Source of the DNA: Pseudorhodobacter sp. | GTDB taxonomy: Bacteria; Pseudomonadota; Alphaproteobacteria; Rhodobacterales; Rhodobacteraceae | Assembly: GCA_029254215.1 (NCBI GenBank) | Contig: JAQWYA010000021.1 | Span: 1 to 58,370 of the forward strand | Reading direction: 5' to 3' | DNA: 58,370 nucleotides | Shown here: positions 9,177 through 18,413 of the stretch, piece by piece | How the letters are laid out: each line of letters starts with the position of its first letter | Numbering within the stretch: position 1 is the first letter of the stretch | Translations under genes and position numbers: made by a program | Notes under the pieces: model-generated | Seen by the model: the letters and a program-made list of their open reading frames with translations, nothing else | The model's database searches: none | What the model was told of the DNA's origin: nothing

Positions 9177-10247
9177 TTAGTTCAACAGCCAAGCGTTGAA
9201 ACGCTCGCTCAGTTCGGTGTTCCGGTCAGCCCAGAACTCGAAGTTGTTGACCAGAGCGTTCTTCAGGTTGTCCGGCGAGGTCGGCATTTGCGGGCCCATC
9301 TCGGTTTTGCCATCCTGATAGAGACCAACCAGCGGAGCCGAGGACTTACGTGCCGGGCCGTAGCTGATGTATTTGGCCTGATCGGCCAGACGCTGGGTGT
9401 CGGTCGCGAACTTGATGTACTCAAGTGCTGCGTCCTTGTTCGGCGCGCCCTTCGGGATCACGAAGAGGTCGAAGTCCATGATCTGACCATCCCAGAGGAT
9501 TTCGAACGGCTTGCCTTCGCCAACAGCGGCGTTGAAGATACGGCCGTTATAGCCAGTGGTCATGACGACTTCGCCATCGGCCAACAGCTGCGGCGGCTGA
9601 GCGCCAGCTTCCCACCAGACAACATCGTTCTTGATGGTGTCGAGTTTCGCGAAGGCGCGCTCTACGCCCTCATCGGTTTCCAGCAGGTCATAGACTTCGG
9701 ATGCCGGAACGCCATCTGCCATCAGAGCCATTTCGAGGTTGGCTTTGGCTGCCTTGCGCAGACCGCGCTTGCCGGGGATCTTCGACAGGTCGAAGAAGTC
9801 AGCGATCGAGGTCACGCCCGAGGTTTTGGAGCCGTCATAGGCCACGATTGTGGACCAAACGATGTTTGCAACAGCGCATTCGGACGCCAAAGCGCCTTCA
9901 ACGAAGTCGTCAACAGCCGGCGTGCCATCGGGTGCTGCGGGAAGCGACGCATGGTCGATGACTTCCAGCTTGCCTTCGTCGCACAGGCTTACAGCGTCCG
10001 ACAGTTCCACGTCAGCCACGTCGATCGAAACGTTGCCCGCTTCAACCTGTGCCTTGATCGGGGTTGCCGGGTTGTCAGCGTCAACCATCGTGGTCTTGAT
10101 GCCGGTCGCTTCGGTGAACGGCTTGTTATAGGCCTCAACCTGGCTGACGCCGTAAGCGCCACCCCAGGACATCACAACAACTTCCTGTGCGCTTGCCGCG
10201 AAGGAAACAGCCGTGAGGGCGGTAGAAAGGATCAGTGTCTTTTTCAT
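9177..10247 (-). CDS. potD: Extracellular polyamine-type solute-binding protein
   Basis: A 356-residue periplasmic protein with a signal peptide (cleavage about residue 20, ASA/Q). The early motif VMSWGGAYG is characteristic of the PotD/PotF and opine-binding family, as is the late DFDLFVIPKGAPN segment. It captures substrate for the flanking permeases. Third-base GC bias is strong, suggesting high expression. Related proteins bind spermidine, putrescine or other cations, so the polyamine call comes from family and operon, not from pocket residues. Confidence 0.87.
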   Translation of the reverse strand: MKKTLILSTALTAVSFAASAQEVVVMSWGGAYGVSQVEAYNKPFTEATGIKTTMVDADNPATPIKAQVEAGNVSIDVADVELSDAVSLCDEGKLEVIDHASLPAAPDGTPAVDDFVEGALASECAVANIVWSTIVAYDGSKTSGVTSIADFFDLSKIPGKRGLRKAAKANLEMALMADGVPASEVYDLLETDEGVERAFAKLDTIKNDVVWWEAGAQPPQLLADGEVVMTTGYNGRIFNAAVGEGKPFEILWDGQIMDFDLFVIPKGAPNKDAALEYIKFATDTQRLADQAKYISYGPARKSSAPLVGLYQDGKTEMGPQMPTSPDNLKNALVNNFEFWADRNTELSERFNAWLLN

Positions 10248-10313
10248 TCTTGTAGGCTCCCTAGTTTACGTTTTTTTTAACAACGCCACTTCATGCGGCG
10301 CGTTGGTAGCAGA

Positions 10314-11417
10314 TCAGGACGGCTCCAGCGCGCGCGCATCGTCGGGCGCCCAGCCAATCTTGATTTTTTCACCCGGTTTCAGCATCCGTTGGCCGGATGT
10401 GTTGCGGGATTTGATGACGAAATCATCCGAACCGGCAACACGCAGCCGGGTTCTGAACAAATCCCCCATATAGATGAATTCCAACACTTCGGCATCGACA
10501 GTATGCGCGCCGGAGGGCAGAAGTTCAGCTTTGTATTCCACCCGTTCCGGGCGGATTGAGACGACGGTCTTTTGACCCTTCGCGGTCACGTTCACAGCCG
10601 TTGCATCAATCAACTCACCGGTGCCAAGGCGCACAAGTGCACGACCATTGTCGATGCTTTCAACAACGCCTTCCAGCTTGTTGTTTTCACCGATGAACTG
10701 GGCCACGAAGCTGTTTTGCGGACGCTCGTAAAGCTCATCCGGCGGCGCAAGCTGCTGGATGCGGCCATCGTTGAACACCGCCACGCGATCCGACATCGTC
10801 AAGGCTTCGCCCTGATCATGCGTCACATAGACAACGGTGATGCCCAGCGATTCATGAAGGTGCTTGATTTCAAACTGCATGTGCTCGCGCAGCTGCTTGT
10901 CCAGCGCGCCAAGCGGTTCGTCCATCAAAACGAGGCCGGGATCGAACACCAAAGCCCGCGCGAGGGCGATCCGCTGCTGCTGCCCGCCCGAAAGCTGTGC
11001 GGGGCGGCGGTTGATGAAGCTGTACATCTGAACCATGTCCAGAGCGCGTTTGACCTTCGCCTCCCGCTCGGACTTGCCCATTCCGCGCACTTCCAGCGGG
11101 AAAGAGAGGTTCTCCCCCACGGTCATATGCGGGAAAAGCGCGTAGTTCTGGAACACCATGCCGATGCCGCGCTTGTGGGGCGGCACTTCGTTGATCGGGC
11201 GCCCCTCCAGACGAATATCGCCATGGGTCGCTGTTTCAAACCCGGCAAGCATCATCAGACAGGTTGTCTTGCCCGAGCCAGACGGCCCAAGCATCGTCAG
11301 AAACTCACCCTTTCCAATCGAAAGGTTGAGGTCTTTCACAACCAGCGCTTCACCATCATAGCTTTTTTGCACATGATCGAAGACGACGAAACCGTCGTTC
11401 TGGGGTTCATTGACCAC
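10314..11417 (-). CDS. potA: Polyamine-type ABC transporter ATPase (PotA-like)
   Basis: A 367-residue ATPase energising the adjacent permeases. Walker A GPSGSGKT (44-51), the Q-loop at VFQNYALFP, signature LSGGQ (142-146) and Walker B LVLMDEP (162-168) are all intact. The C-terminal ~120 residues form the TOBE/regulatory domain usual in PotA-type proteins. The start is a GTG at 11417 preceded by GGGAG, since no better ATG is available. It is the promoter-proximal gene of the leftward operon. Confidence 0.92.
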   Translation of the reverse strand: MVNEPQNDGFVVFDHVQKSYDGEALVVKDLNLSIGKGEFLTMLGPSGSGKTTCLMMLAGFETATHGDIRLEGRPINEVPPHKRGIGMVFQNYALFPHMTVGENLSFPLEVRGMGKSEREAKVKRALDMVQMYSFINRRPAQLSGGQQQRIALARALVFDPGLVLMDEPLGALDKQLREHMQFEIKHLHESLGITVVYVTHDQGEALTMSDRVAVFNDGRIQQLAPPDELYERPQNSFVAQFIGENNKLEGVVESIDNGRALVRLGTGELIDATAVNVTAKGQKTVVSIRPERVEYKAELLPSGAHTVDAEVLEFIYMGDLFRTRLRVAGSDDFVIKSRNTSGQRMLKPGEKIKIGWAPDDARALEPS

Positions 11418-11752
11418 CCTGATCTCCCTGATCGTTCCGGCAGGTTACCTGCACTTCTGTTAGCTGATCTAAACCCATTGGGCGGGAGCATTGCAACAGC
11501 GGACGACATATTTGAGAGGAATTGCGGCAAATGCGGGAAAATTGGTTGGTTTGCGCAAGGAACGCTGCCCTTTTTGGCTGCGGGCGAATTCTGTTCGGCC
11601 CATTTGCGCAGCGATTTTGGCACGCACATGATTCTGTGCAGGGCGGACTTCGGCGAGATTTCGCGGTTTCTGTGGCCCTCGCGCCGCGCAGGCCCCCAAG
11701 GATCAAACTGCGCCGATTTTGACGCCAGATCCCATTGCGGAAAGCGGAACGG
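11418..11752. other. potA leader / chromosomal flank of the island
   Basis: About 335 bases without a gene. It must hold the promoter of the leftward transporter operon; no unambiguous core promoter stands out. It ends at the left attachment repeat, so before island insertion this stretch was directly downstream of tRNA-Thr. Confidence 0.6.
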
Positions 11753-11800
11753 TGGTGCCCCCAGAGAGACTCGAACTCCCGACCCTCTGATTACAAATCA
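11753..11800 (-). repeat. Left attachment repeat (3' part of tRNA-Thr)
   Basis: Forty-eight bases identical to 24727-24774. The matching stretch in the right copy runs from the anticodon loop through the T-arm to the 3' CCA of tRNA-Thr. The identity ends abruptly at both sides, and there is no 5' half here, so this is a remnant and not a functional tRNA. It marks the left junction of the island and lies 180 bases before the integrase start. Confidence 0.95.
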
Positions 11801-11980
11801 CAGTCTGACGACATTCCAAGGTGATCCGGAAAATTCCAACAGAAGCCAGAAACGGTGAATTCCGCTATAAAAACCTCAACAGTGTTCGCAATCTAGCGTG
11901 CGCTGCACGTCTTAGGCTGTCCTGCAATATCCAGCAACAGCCGCCTTTGCCGTGCAAGATTTTTGCAAGAGCGGTAACAG

Positions 11981-13261
11981 ATGAAAACAAACCTCACCGA
12001 CACATTCATTAAGTCCATCAAAGCGCCGATGAAAGGATACAGCGCCTATCGCGACGCCAAGTACCTCGGCTTGTCTTTGAGGGTCAGTTTCACAGGGGCG
12101 ATGGTCTGGGTCGTCCAGAAGAAGATCAAGGGAAGTGGCCGCATCCACGTGACCGTGGGGAGCTACCCCGCTGTTTCACTTAAGGCAGCGCGCGAAGTTG
12201 CGCACACCGTTCATGCTGAAGCCGAGGCCGGTATCAACCGCATCGAAGAAGTCAAGACGGCGGAAGCAGCCAAGCTGGCCGAAGAACTGGCGGCACGGAG
12301 CGTTTCAGACGTACTCGAGGTCTATATCGCTACACATATCGTACAGAACCTAAAACCCGGCAATGCTCGCAACGATCGCATCTCCCAACTGCGGCGGTAT
12401 CTTGATGGTCTAGCTGCCCAGCGCATCAAGGCCGTGACCCGTGCAGATTTGCAGGGAATCATCGATGCCAAGGCCGCCGAGGGCAAGATAGTTATGGCAA
12501 ACCGCATCCGGGCAGCCTTCACGGCTTACTTTGGGTGGGCCGAGAAGCGGGGATACATCGAAGCAAACCCAGCAGAGCGGGTCCAGAAAGCGGGTAAGGA
12601 GAAGCCCCGCACCCGAACCCCTAGCGTCGAGGAGGTGCGTGAAATCTGGAACGCTACGTTTGAGCAGGGACCCCTGTGGGGGCCTTATTTCCGTCTTTGC
12701 ATCCTTACTGGTCAGCGGTCTCGTTCGGACGTTATGGCGATGCGCTGGGAATGGATCGAATGGGATAAGACCCGCTACTGCATCCCAAACCCCAAGAACG
12801 GACAGCCGCACATCGTGCACCTAAGCCCACGTGCCATGCGTGAACTCATTACCCTGCTTCCGAACGAAGTGGTACCAGCCGCGGGCTTAGTTCTCACTAG
12901 CGATGGCATCACTCCCATGTCTGGCTTCGCCAAGCGGAAACACCGCCTTGACGCCACCGTGAACGAGGCAAGACATCGGGCAGGGCAACCGTCAATGCTT
13001 GAATGGCGGATGCACGACCTGCGACGGGCCCAAGCAACTGCCTTGGCCGAGGCTGGTGTTGACGAAGGCGTGGTTGACCGCATCCAGAACCACGTAGCCG
13101 TGGGCAGCCGCGCCAGCGCCGTAGCAGGCGTCTACAACCGGGCTCAAAAGTTGCTGGAACGCGCAAAGGCGCTGGACCTCTGGGCCGACATGGTGTTGGA
13201 GCAGCGGGCGATTATCGTCCATGGCAGTTTTGCACTTGAGAAAGTGACCGCTTCGGAATGA
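11981..13261 (+). CDS. int: Tyrosine recombinase / integrase (DUF4102 type)
   Basis: A 426-residue site-specific recombinase, presumably the one that inserted this island. The N-terminal ~90 residues (YLGLSLRVS, VGSYPAVSLKAAREVA) are the arm-binding DUF4102 domain of P4-like integrases. A core-binding helical domain follows, then the catalytic domain. Catalytic residues are recognisable: Arg246 in TGQRSRS, Lys272 in PKNG, HDLR at 345-348, His371, and the nucleophile Tyr385 in VYNRA. All are present, so the enzyme is probably functional. Transcription runs from the left att into the island; the gene is 180 bases from the tRNA remnant. Confidence 0.94.
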   Translation: MKTNLTDTFIKSIKAPMKGYSAYRDAKYLGLSLRVSFTGAMVWVVQKKIKGSGRIHVTVGSYPAVSLKAAREVAHTVHAEAEAGINRIEEVKTAEAAKLAEELAARSVSDVLEVYIATHIVQNLKPGNARNDRISQLRRYLDGLAAQRIKAVTRADLQGIIDAKAAEGKIVMANRIRAAFTAYFGWAEKRGYIEANPAERVQKAGKEKPRTRTPSVEEVREIWNATFEQGPLWGPYFRLCILTGQRSRSDVMAMRWEWIEWDKTRYCIPNPKNGQPHIVHLSPRAMRELITLLPNEVVPAAGLVLTSDGITPMSGFAKRKHRLDATVNEARHRAGQPSMLEWRMHDLRRAQATALAEAGVDEGVVDRIQNHVAVGSRASAVAGVYNRAQKLLERAKALDLWADMVLEQRAIIVHGSFALEKVTASE

Positions 13262-13338
13262 CGAATTTGTCTACGCGGGCAAGCGGAGTTGCTTGGACTG
13301 CAAGGTATTGCGCCGGTGATGCGGGCTTCGCCTCGCAA

Positions 13339-13356
13339 GTATCACAGGTGTGATAC
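13339..13356. promoter_or_regulatory. Perfect 18-bp palindrome, likely operator
   Basis: GTATCACAGGTGTGATAC has perfect 8-bp arms around two central bases. The same arms recur in the cluster upstream of the alpA-like gene (18605-18685), suggesting a common island regulator. It lies about 80 bases after the integrase stop, in a 256-base gap with no gene. Confidence 0.5.
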
Positions 13357-13517
13357 AGGCAACGACCTAGCTGCATCAATGACATTCGGTGACTTTTTTC
13401 TTCTCGCCTCACGAAGAACGGGAATGTTGGGCTGTTTGGACATCGGCAGGGCCGCCTTCAATCTATGCATGTAGCCTAGCAGATCACATCGAAAGCGGCA
13501 GGTTTTTCACAGTTTCC

Positions 13518-13853
13518 TTAGGTCCGCCTTGCCGATAGAATTGGCTCAGTACGATCCACAATAAAACCTTTCGAATTACTGGCTTTCCCCGCCACGTAAT
13601 CTACTGGTCCTTCAAGGATCAACAAGTATCCGTTGGAAAGGGTCCATAGACCCAATGTCACAATCAGTAGCACTAGACGGACCAACCAAATGATTAAGTT
13701 GGGATTGTCTGGCACGACCTCAGCCAAGTTCCAGCCTTCGCGATTGTGTTGCTCAAGGGCCTTTTCCAGCTTACCTCGTGCACTACCAAAAAAAAGGCCT
13801 AGCAAACCACCGCTGTATCTTATGCGAACTACTTTGTTCGTTTTATGTATCAC
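13518..13853 (-). CDS. Small membrane protein of unknown function
   Basis: A 111-residue protein with one long hydrophobic stretch (about residues 53-80). The soluble N-terminal part contains [20 protein letters not shown], reminiscent of DUF4177-type proteins. The start is a GTG whose bases overlap the stop of the upstream ybjQ-like fragment (GTGA), indicating past translational coupling to that gene. No catalytic motif is visible and I do not know its function. Confidence 0.6.
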   Translation of the reverse strand: MIHKTNKVVRIRYSGGLLGLFFGSARGKLEKALEQHNREGWNLAEVVPDNPNLIIWLVRLVLLIVTLGLWTLSNGYLLILEGPVDYVAGKASNSKGFIVDRTEPILSARRT

Positions 13854-14083
13854 TGCTCAATCCTTACAGCAGTGCCAGAGGCGACCAAAAGCACCATGTT
13901 GCCCACACCGCTCAGTTCAACATAGTCCAGATCAACCCCGACAACAGCATTGGCACCAACGGCATGAGCTTCTCTTTTTAATTCATAGAGTGCCGTCCTT
14001 CGTGAATCCCGCATGGTCTTTTGAACTGCCTCAGATCGCCCACCAATGATGTCTCTGACACCAGCGAACAGGTCCTTAGGTGC
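13850..14083 (-). pseudogene. Truncated YbjQ/DUF74-family gene
   Basis: Reading leftward from about 14083, about 77 codons encode a recognisable C-terminal two-thirds of a YbjQ (DUF74, putative heavy-metal-binding) protein. Landmarks are [17 protein letters not shown], then [12 protein letters not shown], and a final [11 protein letters not shown] before a TGA at 13850-13852. The usual N-terminal ~30 residues, with the start codon, are missing: upstream sequence belongs to the HNH gene ending at 14116. The frame stays open but no start or family-like sequence precedes the fragment. Insertion of the ATPase-HNH pair probably cut it. Confidence 0.75.
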
Positions 14084-14115
14084 CGGTGCTGGACACGCGA
14101 GAAGGGCGCTATTGC

Positions 14116-14964
14116 TTATTGAGGCTGAGGCCGAACCGCTTCGAAACCTCCGTTACAAAAATCATCGTTGGCTGCGAGCGCTCGATATAGCTTTGCGAGC
14201 CAGTGGTTCGGACCTGAAATCTCCTCGAAGTCCATCGCCCCTTCGATCAACTTCTCCGCGACGCGCTCGGCATCTTCGCCCGCGCCATAAGCGCGCCGAA
14301 GTGCGGGATACAGTCCTCCCAAGTGTTCAAGGCCCATCCTCCTGTAACGATCGGCGAGGCCGAGTTGCTTGAAGTGCGACTGAAGTCGCTGGAACGTTTG
14401 AAGCGCCATCCCGGCTGGTCGCATAACACGGTAGGACAAGCTCAGGGCATCCGCCTCCATGCGTGTACGCACCTCCAGAAACGCGACTTCCGGGACCACA
14501 TCGTAACACGGATGCAGGAACATCCGCACGTTCGTCCCTTCGATCAGGATACGGTCCCTCTTGCGAGTGTTGCAGACCGCGCAGCTCGGCACGAGGTTCT
14601 TTGGATATACCGAGAACTCAGGGTACTGCTCCTTCGGCAAATAATGATCGAGAGTGGACGACTCACTGATCCCGCAAAACGGGCATCGCACAACGCTAAT
14701 TCTTCCTAAAAGGTCGCCGCGGAGCGCCGTCATCGGCTGGGTCTCCACAGTGAATGCATGTCGCATGGCCTTCTTCTGCAGGTCGGTTAGCGGTGCTTCA
14801 TCCAGTTCACCAACATCTGGAGCTGCGTCAACGTAGCTCTGATAGGCGACAACGACCAACGCACGCGCCGCACGCATCAGGTCGCGCCGCGGTTTATGCT
14901 TGGCCGCGGCGATCTTATCGAACAGGCTCATCTCATCGATGGTCAGGAGTGAGATCGAGCGCAT
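14116..14964 (-). CDS. HNH endonuclease of a Septu-like (PtuB-type) pair
   Basis: A 282-residue protein with an HNH nuclease core: CPFC at 94-97, LDHYLPK with His107, PKNLVPSC around 121-128 and CAVCNTRK around 128-135. The four cysteines form the zinc site and the DH...N pattern is the catalytic fold. This arrangement closely resembles PtuB of Septu anti-phage systems. The start lies three bases after the stop of the ATPase gene, so the two are co-transcribed. By analogy the ATPase would control the nuclease against phage or host nucleic acid. A second start at Met12 is possible. Confidence 0.82.
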   Translation of the reverse strand: MRSISLLTIDEMSLFDKIAAAKHKPRRDLMRAARALVVVAYQSYVDAAPDVGELDEAPLTDLQKKAMRHAFTVETQPMTALRGDLLGRISVVRCPFCGISESSTLDHYLPKEQYPEFSVYPKNLVPSCAVCNTRKRDRILIEGTNVRMFLHPCYDVVPEVAFLEVRTRMEADALSLSYRVMRPAGMALQTFQRLQSHFKQLGLADRYRRMGLEHLGGLYPALRRAYGAGEDAERVAEKLIEGAMDFEEISGPNHWLAKLYRALAANDDFCNGGFEAVRPQPQ

Positions 14965-14967
14965 TCG

Positions 14968-16530
14968 TTACTCCTCGATCTCATCGCGAATGCTAAGAAT
15001 GTAAGAGCGCGCCGCGAAACCCAGCTTGCGACCGAACGCTTCTTCGATCTCGTCAAGCGTGCTTCGCCGCGCCAGCGCGCTAAGCGTCTCGTGCCAATCC
15101 GTTGAGCTATCGCCGAGATTGAAAATCTGCTGCGTGATCACACCGATGCTTTCTGCGAATGTTTCCAAGCTCGGCGCCACAACCGTATTCTGGTCAGTTG
15201 CTCTGCGCAGCACCCGGACAAATTTCGATGGCGTCTCCTGTAGAACTACAGGCGAGTGGGTCGCGATGATGGCATAGCCATCAAATGCTTCGAGACAAGC
15301 CCGCATGCTCTTAAGAAACGCGGCGAGTAGCGGCGGATGAAGGTGGGTTTCGGGCTCGTCGATTAGAACCAGCGTAGGCTCAGATCCCGAGATGTGGGCC
15401 GTTAGCTCGGCAACGATTTTCAGCGCCACCTTGTGACCACTGCTCAGTCCTCGGAAGAGTTCGCCAAGTTCCTCATCGTTCTGATTTGCGTAGAGCTGGG
15501 TCAATCCGATGCGCTGAAACGACGGGTCGCGCAAGAGCGGCTTCAAGACCTCCAACAAGCCCTCCAGCCTGTCGGCCTCGCGGACCCGAGCCAACGCCGA
15601 TAAGAACTCCGCCTCAATTTCCGCGGGGGTGCGAAGCCGATAGGCCTGCTCACCGTTCGGTCCGTCATCACCCGATGGCTCGCGAAGGCCACAATAGACG
15701 TAACCAAAGATTTCCCCACTCTCTTGAAGTCTCTCTTTCTCCTGCTCAGTCCGCCCCGGAATGACAAAAGTGTCGAACGCGCTGTAGGACACGACAACCA
15801 CAGTCTTAAACGGCGGCGCCCGGCCAACAAATCGACCCGCCGCGTTATCCAATAGGTCTCTTTTAGTGCCATAGCCGTAGCCGCTTGCCACGATCGCGAG
15901 GTTAGATAGCAGGCGGGTCTTGCCCGTACCATTGTAGCCGATCAGTGCGTTGATCCGGTTGGGCAGACGACCACGCCGCTGAAAGTCGAAGTCGATTGTG
16001 AAACTGTTCGAGTCCCGCGCCACTCGCGTCTTAAACTTGACCTTGAAACCGGCGCTACGCCGCTTGATTGGTTGGGTCGACGCACTCAATAACCGTGCTG
16101 CGTCAATGATCGTCCGTTTGGCGCCACTAAAGCGCATCAATGAGACCTGATAGGCCTCGCTATCTTCGACGTTAGCTTTGATTTCGTCGTTGAATGCGAC
16201 GTCGCATAGACCTCGGAAGTACGGCTCAAAGACGTCGCGCCCGAGTTTGTAAATAGTCTCATAGTAATCTAGGTCTGCCCCCAGAGAGGCATAGCCGGCT
16301 GGCAGTTCCGTAAATGACCGTTTGGGCATTTCGGTGTAGCCGCTGGTTCGACCCTGTTCGATGATTTTGATACTGCCAAGATCGTAGCTTTCATCGGCGG
16401 ATATATGAAGCGTGACCTGGAACGTGGTCTTGTAGCCATAGTCATCCCAGTTATCCTGGACAAGCACAGCATGGGGGAACCGATTGGTCGCTGGCGAATC
16501 GCCCGACCTGAACTTGACTACGAACTTCAC
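14968..16530 (-). CDS. AAA ATPase of a Septu-like (PtuA-type) pair
   Basis: About 520 residues of RecF/SMC/ABC-like ATPase. Walker A GYNGTGKT (198-205), the ABC-type signature LSSGHK (362-367), Walker B LVLIDEPETHLHP (387-399) and the switch histidine in THSP (424-427) are intact. The first ~185 residues have no recognised motif and may sense a trigger. I prefer the GTG at 16530 because AGGAAG lies six bases upstream; an in-frame ATG at 16563 would add 11 residues. Pairing with the HNH gene suggests a Septu-type defence system. Overcoming-lysogenisation (OLD) ATPases are the main alternative family, but no Toprim domain is present. Confidence 0.82.
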   Translation of the reverse strand: MKFVVKFRSGDSPATNRFPHAVLVQDNWDDYGYKTTFQVTLHISADESYDLGSIKIIEQGRTSGYTEMPKRSFTELPAGYASLGADLDYYETIYKLGRDVFEPYFRGLCDVAFNDEIKANVEDSEAYQVSLMRFSGAKRTIIDAARLLSASTQPIKRRSAGFKVKFKTRVARDSNSFTIDFDFQRRGRLPNRINALIGYNGTGKTRLLSNLAIVASGYGYGTKRDLLDNAAGRFVGRAPPFKTVVVVSYSAFDTFVIPGRTEQEKERLQESGEIFGYVYCGLREPSGDDGPNGEQAYRLRTPAEIEAEFLSALARVREADRLEGLLEVLKPLLRDPSFQRIGLTQLYANQNDEELGELFRGLSSGHKVALKIVAELTAHISGSEPTLVLIDEPETHLHPPLLAAFLKSMRACLEAFDGYAIIATHSPVVLQETPSKFVRVLRRATDQNTVVAPSLETFAESIGVITQQIFNLGDSSTDWHETLSALARRSTLDEIEEAFGRKLGFAARSYILSIRDEIEE

Positions 16531-16563
16531 GCCAATCTTCCTTTGCTGAGAGCGCCTCCACAA

Positions 16564-17036
16564 ACGACGCAGCCTACAACTTTAATTCTCATAAAGGACA
16601 TTGCCTGAAATATTTAGCTGAAAAAAACGAAGTACGTCCAGTTCAGCGACCCGCACCGGCAGCAGGCCATCGATGCCGACTTGCGATCAAGTGCGGCTGC
16701 CATCTTCCCGCTCGAAGCGCCCTTCTCCGCTGATCCTGAGATTTCTGCGCTGCGCTCAGGACGAACTGCCGCTCTTTCAAGTTTTCTGCGACCGCCATGC
16801 TAAGCTACGGTCAGGCTACTTTCCCGCCCCTTGCCGCCAAAATGTACGTGCCGCAGCATCAGTCAATCTGGGCTCTGACCCGTCATTCGTAGCAATCAGC
16901 ATGAATTTCCGCTGTCGGGAAACGGCGTGAACGATGCAAATCCCGCTTCCTGCGCATAAACGACGCTCGGCCCTTTGTTCAAACAACACATGCGGACCAG
17001 AGGCAGACTGCAAAACTCGCGTCAGGTGCAGAACAC
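16564..17036. other. Gene-free spacer between defence modules
   Basis: About 470 bases with no supported gene. A short open frame near 16622-16800 on the plus strand reads like eroded coding sequence but matches nothing I know. The stretch begins with a 15-bp motif repeated at 18686-18700 and ends at a large palindrome. Confidence 0.5.
16601..16615 (+). repeat. 15-bp direct repeat, copy 1
   Basis: TTGCCTGAAATATTT occurs here and again at 18686-18700 in the same orientation. It is AT-rich and short, so chance is possible, but the two copies bracket the HNH endonuclease gene and its end motifs. Confidence 0.4.
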
Positions 17037-17055
17037 TAGTGTTCGGCACCTGACA
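17022..17055. repeat. 34-bp near-perfect palindrome
   Basis: The outer arms (17022-17030 and 17047-17055) and the inner 14-bp palindrome GAACACTAGTGTTC match perfectly; only the pair 17031/17046 does not. Each half carries the motif found singly at 18398-18416 and 24506-24524, as if two related element ends lay back to back sharing a TA. Confidence 0.8.
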
Positions 17056-18413
17056 TAAGATACCCGTTGTCCGCTTGAGCCCAGATTGACCTTTGCGCCC
17101 ATCAGGGTGAACGTCAGCTATGCAGATTGAACACGACGCCCGACCGGCTCTAGGATTTGCGCTTCATCTTTTGGCTCTTTGCATGAGTCTCAAACAAGTC
17201 TGAATAACTGGAGCGTGGCGACTTACCATTTCTGAGTTTCCAAGCGAGTTCTAGCGAACAATTATTCGAGCAGAAAGCGTAGTCTCTCGTGCTGCCATCT
17301 GTGCGCCTCAAATCGCTTGCCCTTTTCACAAGGAATTTCCCGCAGTTCAGGCATGATCCGGTCCACCTTCGCAGTAACACTTCGCGCTCATCTGTAAATT
17401 CGTGGACGCCTTCTTCGCTTAGTTCCCATCCATGTTCCTTGAAATGGCAAAGCTGACAAAGCGTGAGGCCATTATCCACTTCCCAACGCTTTTCAGGGTA
17501 AGTTTCAAAAGGTAAAATATGGTGCGCTACCAGTGTAACATCCGTGGCCCCACACCTTTGGCAGGCCGCATGGTCTCTCGCCAGAACCTGCTCCCGCCAC
17601 TTGCGTGACGGCCCAAGGCGGTTGTTACGGCGCGCATCGTCACCCTTCCATTTAGGATTGTCCTTGCCAAAGTAAGTCGGCGGCGGTGCAGATGCGGTCT
17701 GGCATTTTTTTGAGCAGAATCGTCTTCGGATGAAGTTGCCACTGTTTTCATTTTTCCGACGCTCAAATTCCCGCCCGCAAAAATCGCAGTACTTTTTAAC
17801 TAATGAACTTTTTAGGCCTAGGTTGCGACATTCGTAAGAGCAATAATTAGCTTCACGCAACTCCGATGGCTTGAGATAGAATGCCCTGCCACAAGTTGGG
17901 CAGGTGCGATTGGGTTCTTTTTTCTCGCCGGGTCTGGCCTTATGCGCCTCCGACAGATGCTCCTTGTGTTTATCGCTTCTGGGTTTGCGGTGCGTTCTTA
18001 TTCGAGGAATGTCCCTCGCTTTCAGCCATTTAAAAAAGAGTGTTTGTCCAATCCCAAAATGCTCGGCAGCCTTTTCAAGCGTCAATCTTGGATAAACCGC
18101 TTCAAGCTCTCCTTTGCTTGGTACTGGGCGAGGCTTAGGTCCGGGCATGACGTCAAGTAACCCAAAATCTTCCAGAAAATAAATCTTGCTATGCATGGGC
18201 TGCGCTGCCCATCGAGCTTCGACCAATCCACGAAACCTCTGCACTGTATAGTGGAGAGCAGCTTGGCCACAAAGAGGTTTTTCATGCCGCTGAAATCGTC
18301 TGATCAAAATCGTAAATGTCTACTACGTTCGCACAGCAGCCCATCGCAACTTCGTCCGCGCAACCGGACTGTGACCGAAGGGCAGTGGGCACCATTTGTT
18401 AGGCGGCGAACAC
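17040..18413. mobile_element. Possible HNH-carrying unit with terminal inverted repeats
   Basis: The sequences at 17040-17055 and 18398-18413 are inverted copies matching at 13 of 16 bases (ends GTGTTCG...CGAACAC). Each is bordered outside by TA (17038-17039, 18414-18415), which would fit a two-base target duplication. The 1.37 kb between them holds one gene, the multi-zinc HNH endonuclease. No transposase is present, so this would be a non-autonomous or unfamiliar kind of unit. It could also be chance or regulatory repeats. Confidence 0.35.
17150..18148 (-). CDS. HNH endonuclease with multiple zinc fingers
   Basis: About 332 residues starting at MPGPKPRPVP; an in-frame start at 18307 would add 53 residues, and neither has a strong ribosome site. 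An N-terminal helix-turn-helix-like segment (LTLEKAAEHFGIGQTLFFKW) is followed by CPTCG...CSYEC and CDFCG...CSKKC fingers. The HNH domain has CQRCG, VAHHILPF, NGLTLCQLCH and a terminal H. A last CLNCG...CSNNC finger closes the protein. Four zinc modules around an HNH fold suit a sequence-specific DNA cutter, such as a homing-type or phage-derived enzyme. It stands alone between inverted end motifs. Confidence 0.78.
   Translation of the reverse strand: MPGPKPRPVPSKGELEAVYPRLTLEKAAEHFGIGQTLFFKWLKARDIPRIRTHRKPRSDKHKEHLSEAHKARPGEKKEPNRTCPTCGRAFYLKPSELREANYCSYECRNLGLKSSLVKKYCDFCGREFERRKNENSGNFIRRRFCSKKCQTASAPPPTYFGKDNPKWKGDDARRNNRLGPSRKWREQVLARDHAACQRCGATDVTLVAHHILPFETYPEKRWEVDNGLTLCQLCHFKEHGWELSEEGVHEFTDEREVLLRRWTGSCLNCGKFLVKRASDLRRTDGSTRDYAFCSNNCSLELAWKLRNGKSPRSSYSDLFETHAKSQKMKRKS

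Noticed and set aside
14116-16530. A retron carrying PtuA-PtuB effectors, as in some retron systems.
   Set aside because: No reverse transcriptase gene or msr/msd-like repeat structure is seen on either side of the pair.
16622-16803. A plus-strand frame in the spacer after the ATPase gene that looks partly coding.
   Set aside because: No start codon with ribosome site, no recognisable family, and its composition drifts; at most an eroded remnant.
18398-18404. GTTAGGC resembles the GTTRRRY core of integron attC sites, and the HNH segment could be read as a gene cassette.
   Set aside because: The other copies (GTCAGGT, CTCAGGT) do not fit the core, there is no partner core at the expected spacing, and no integron integrase is present.
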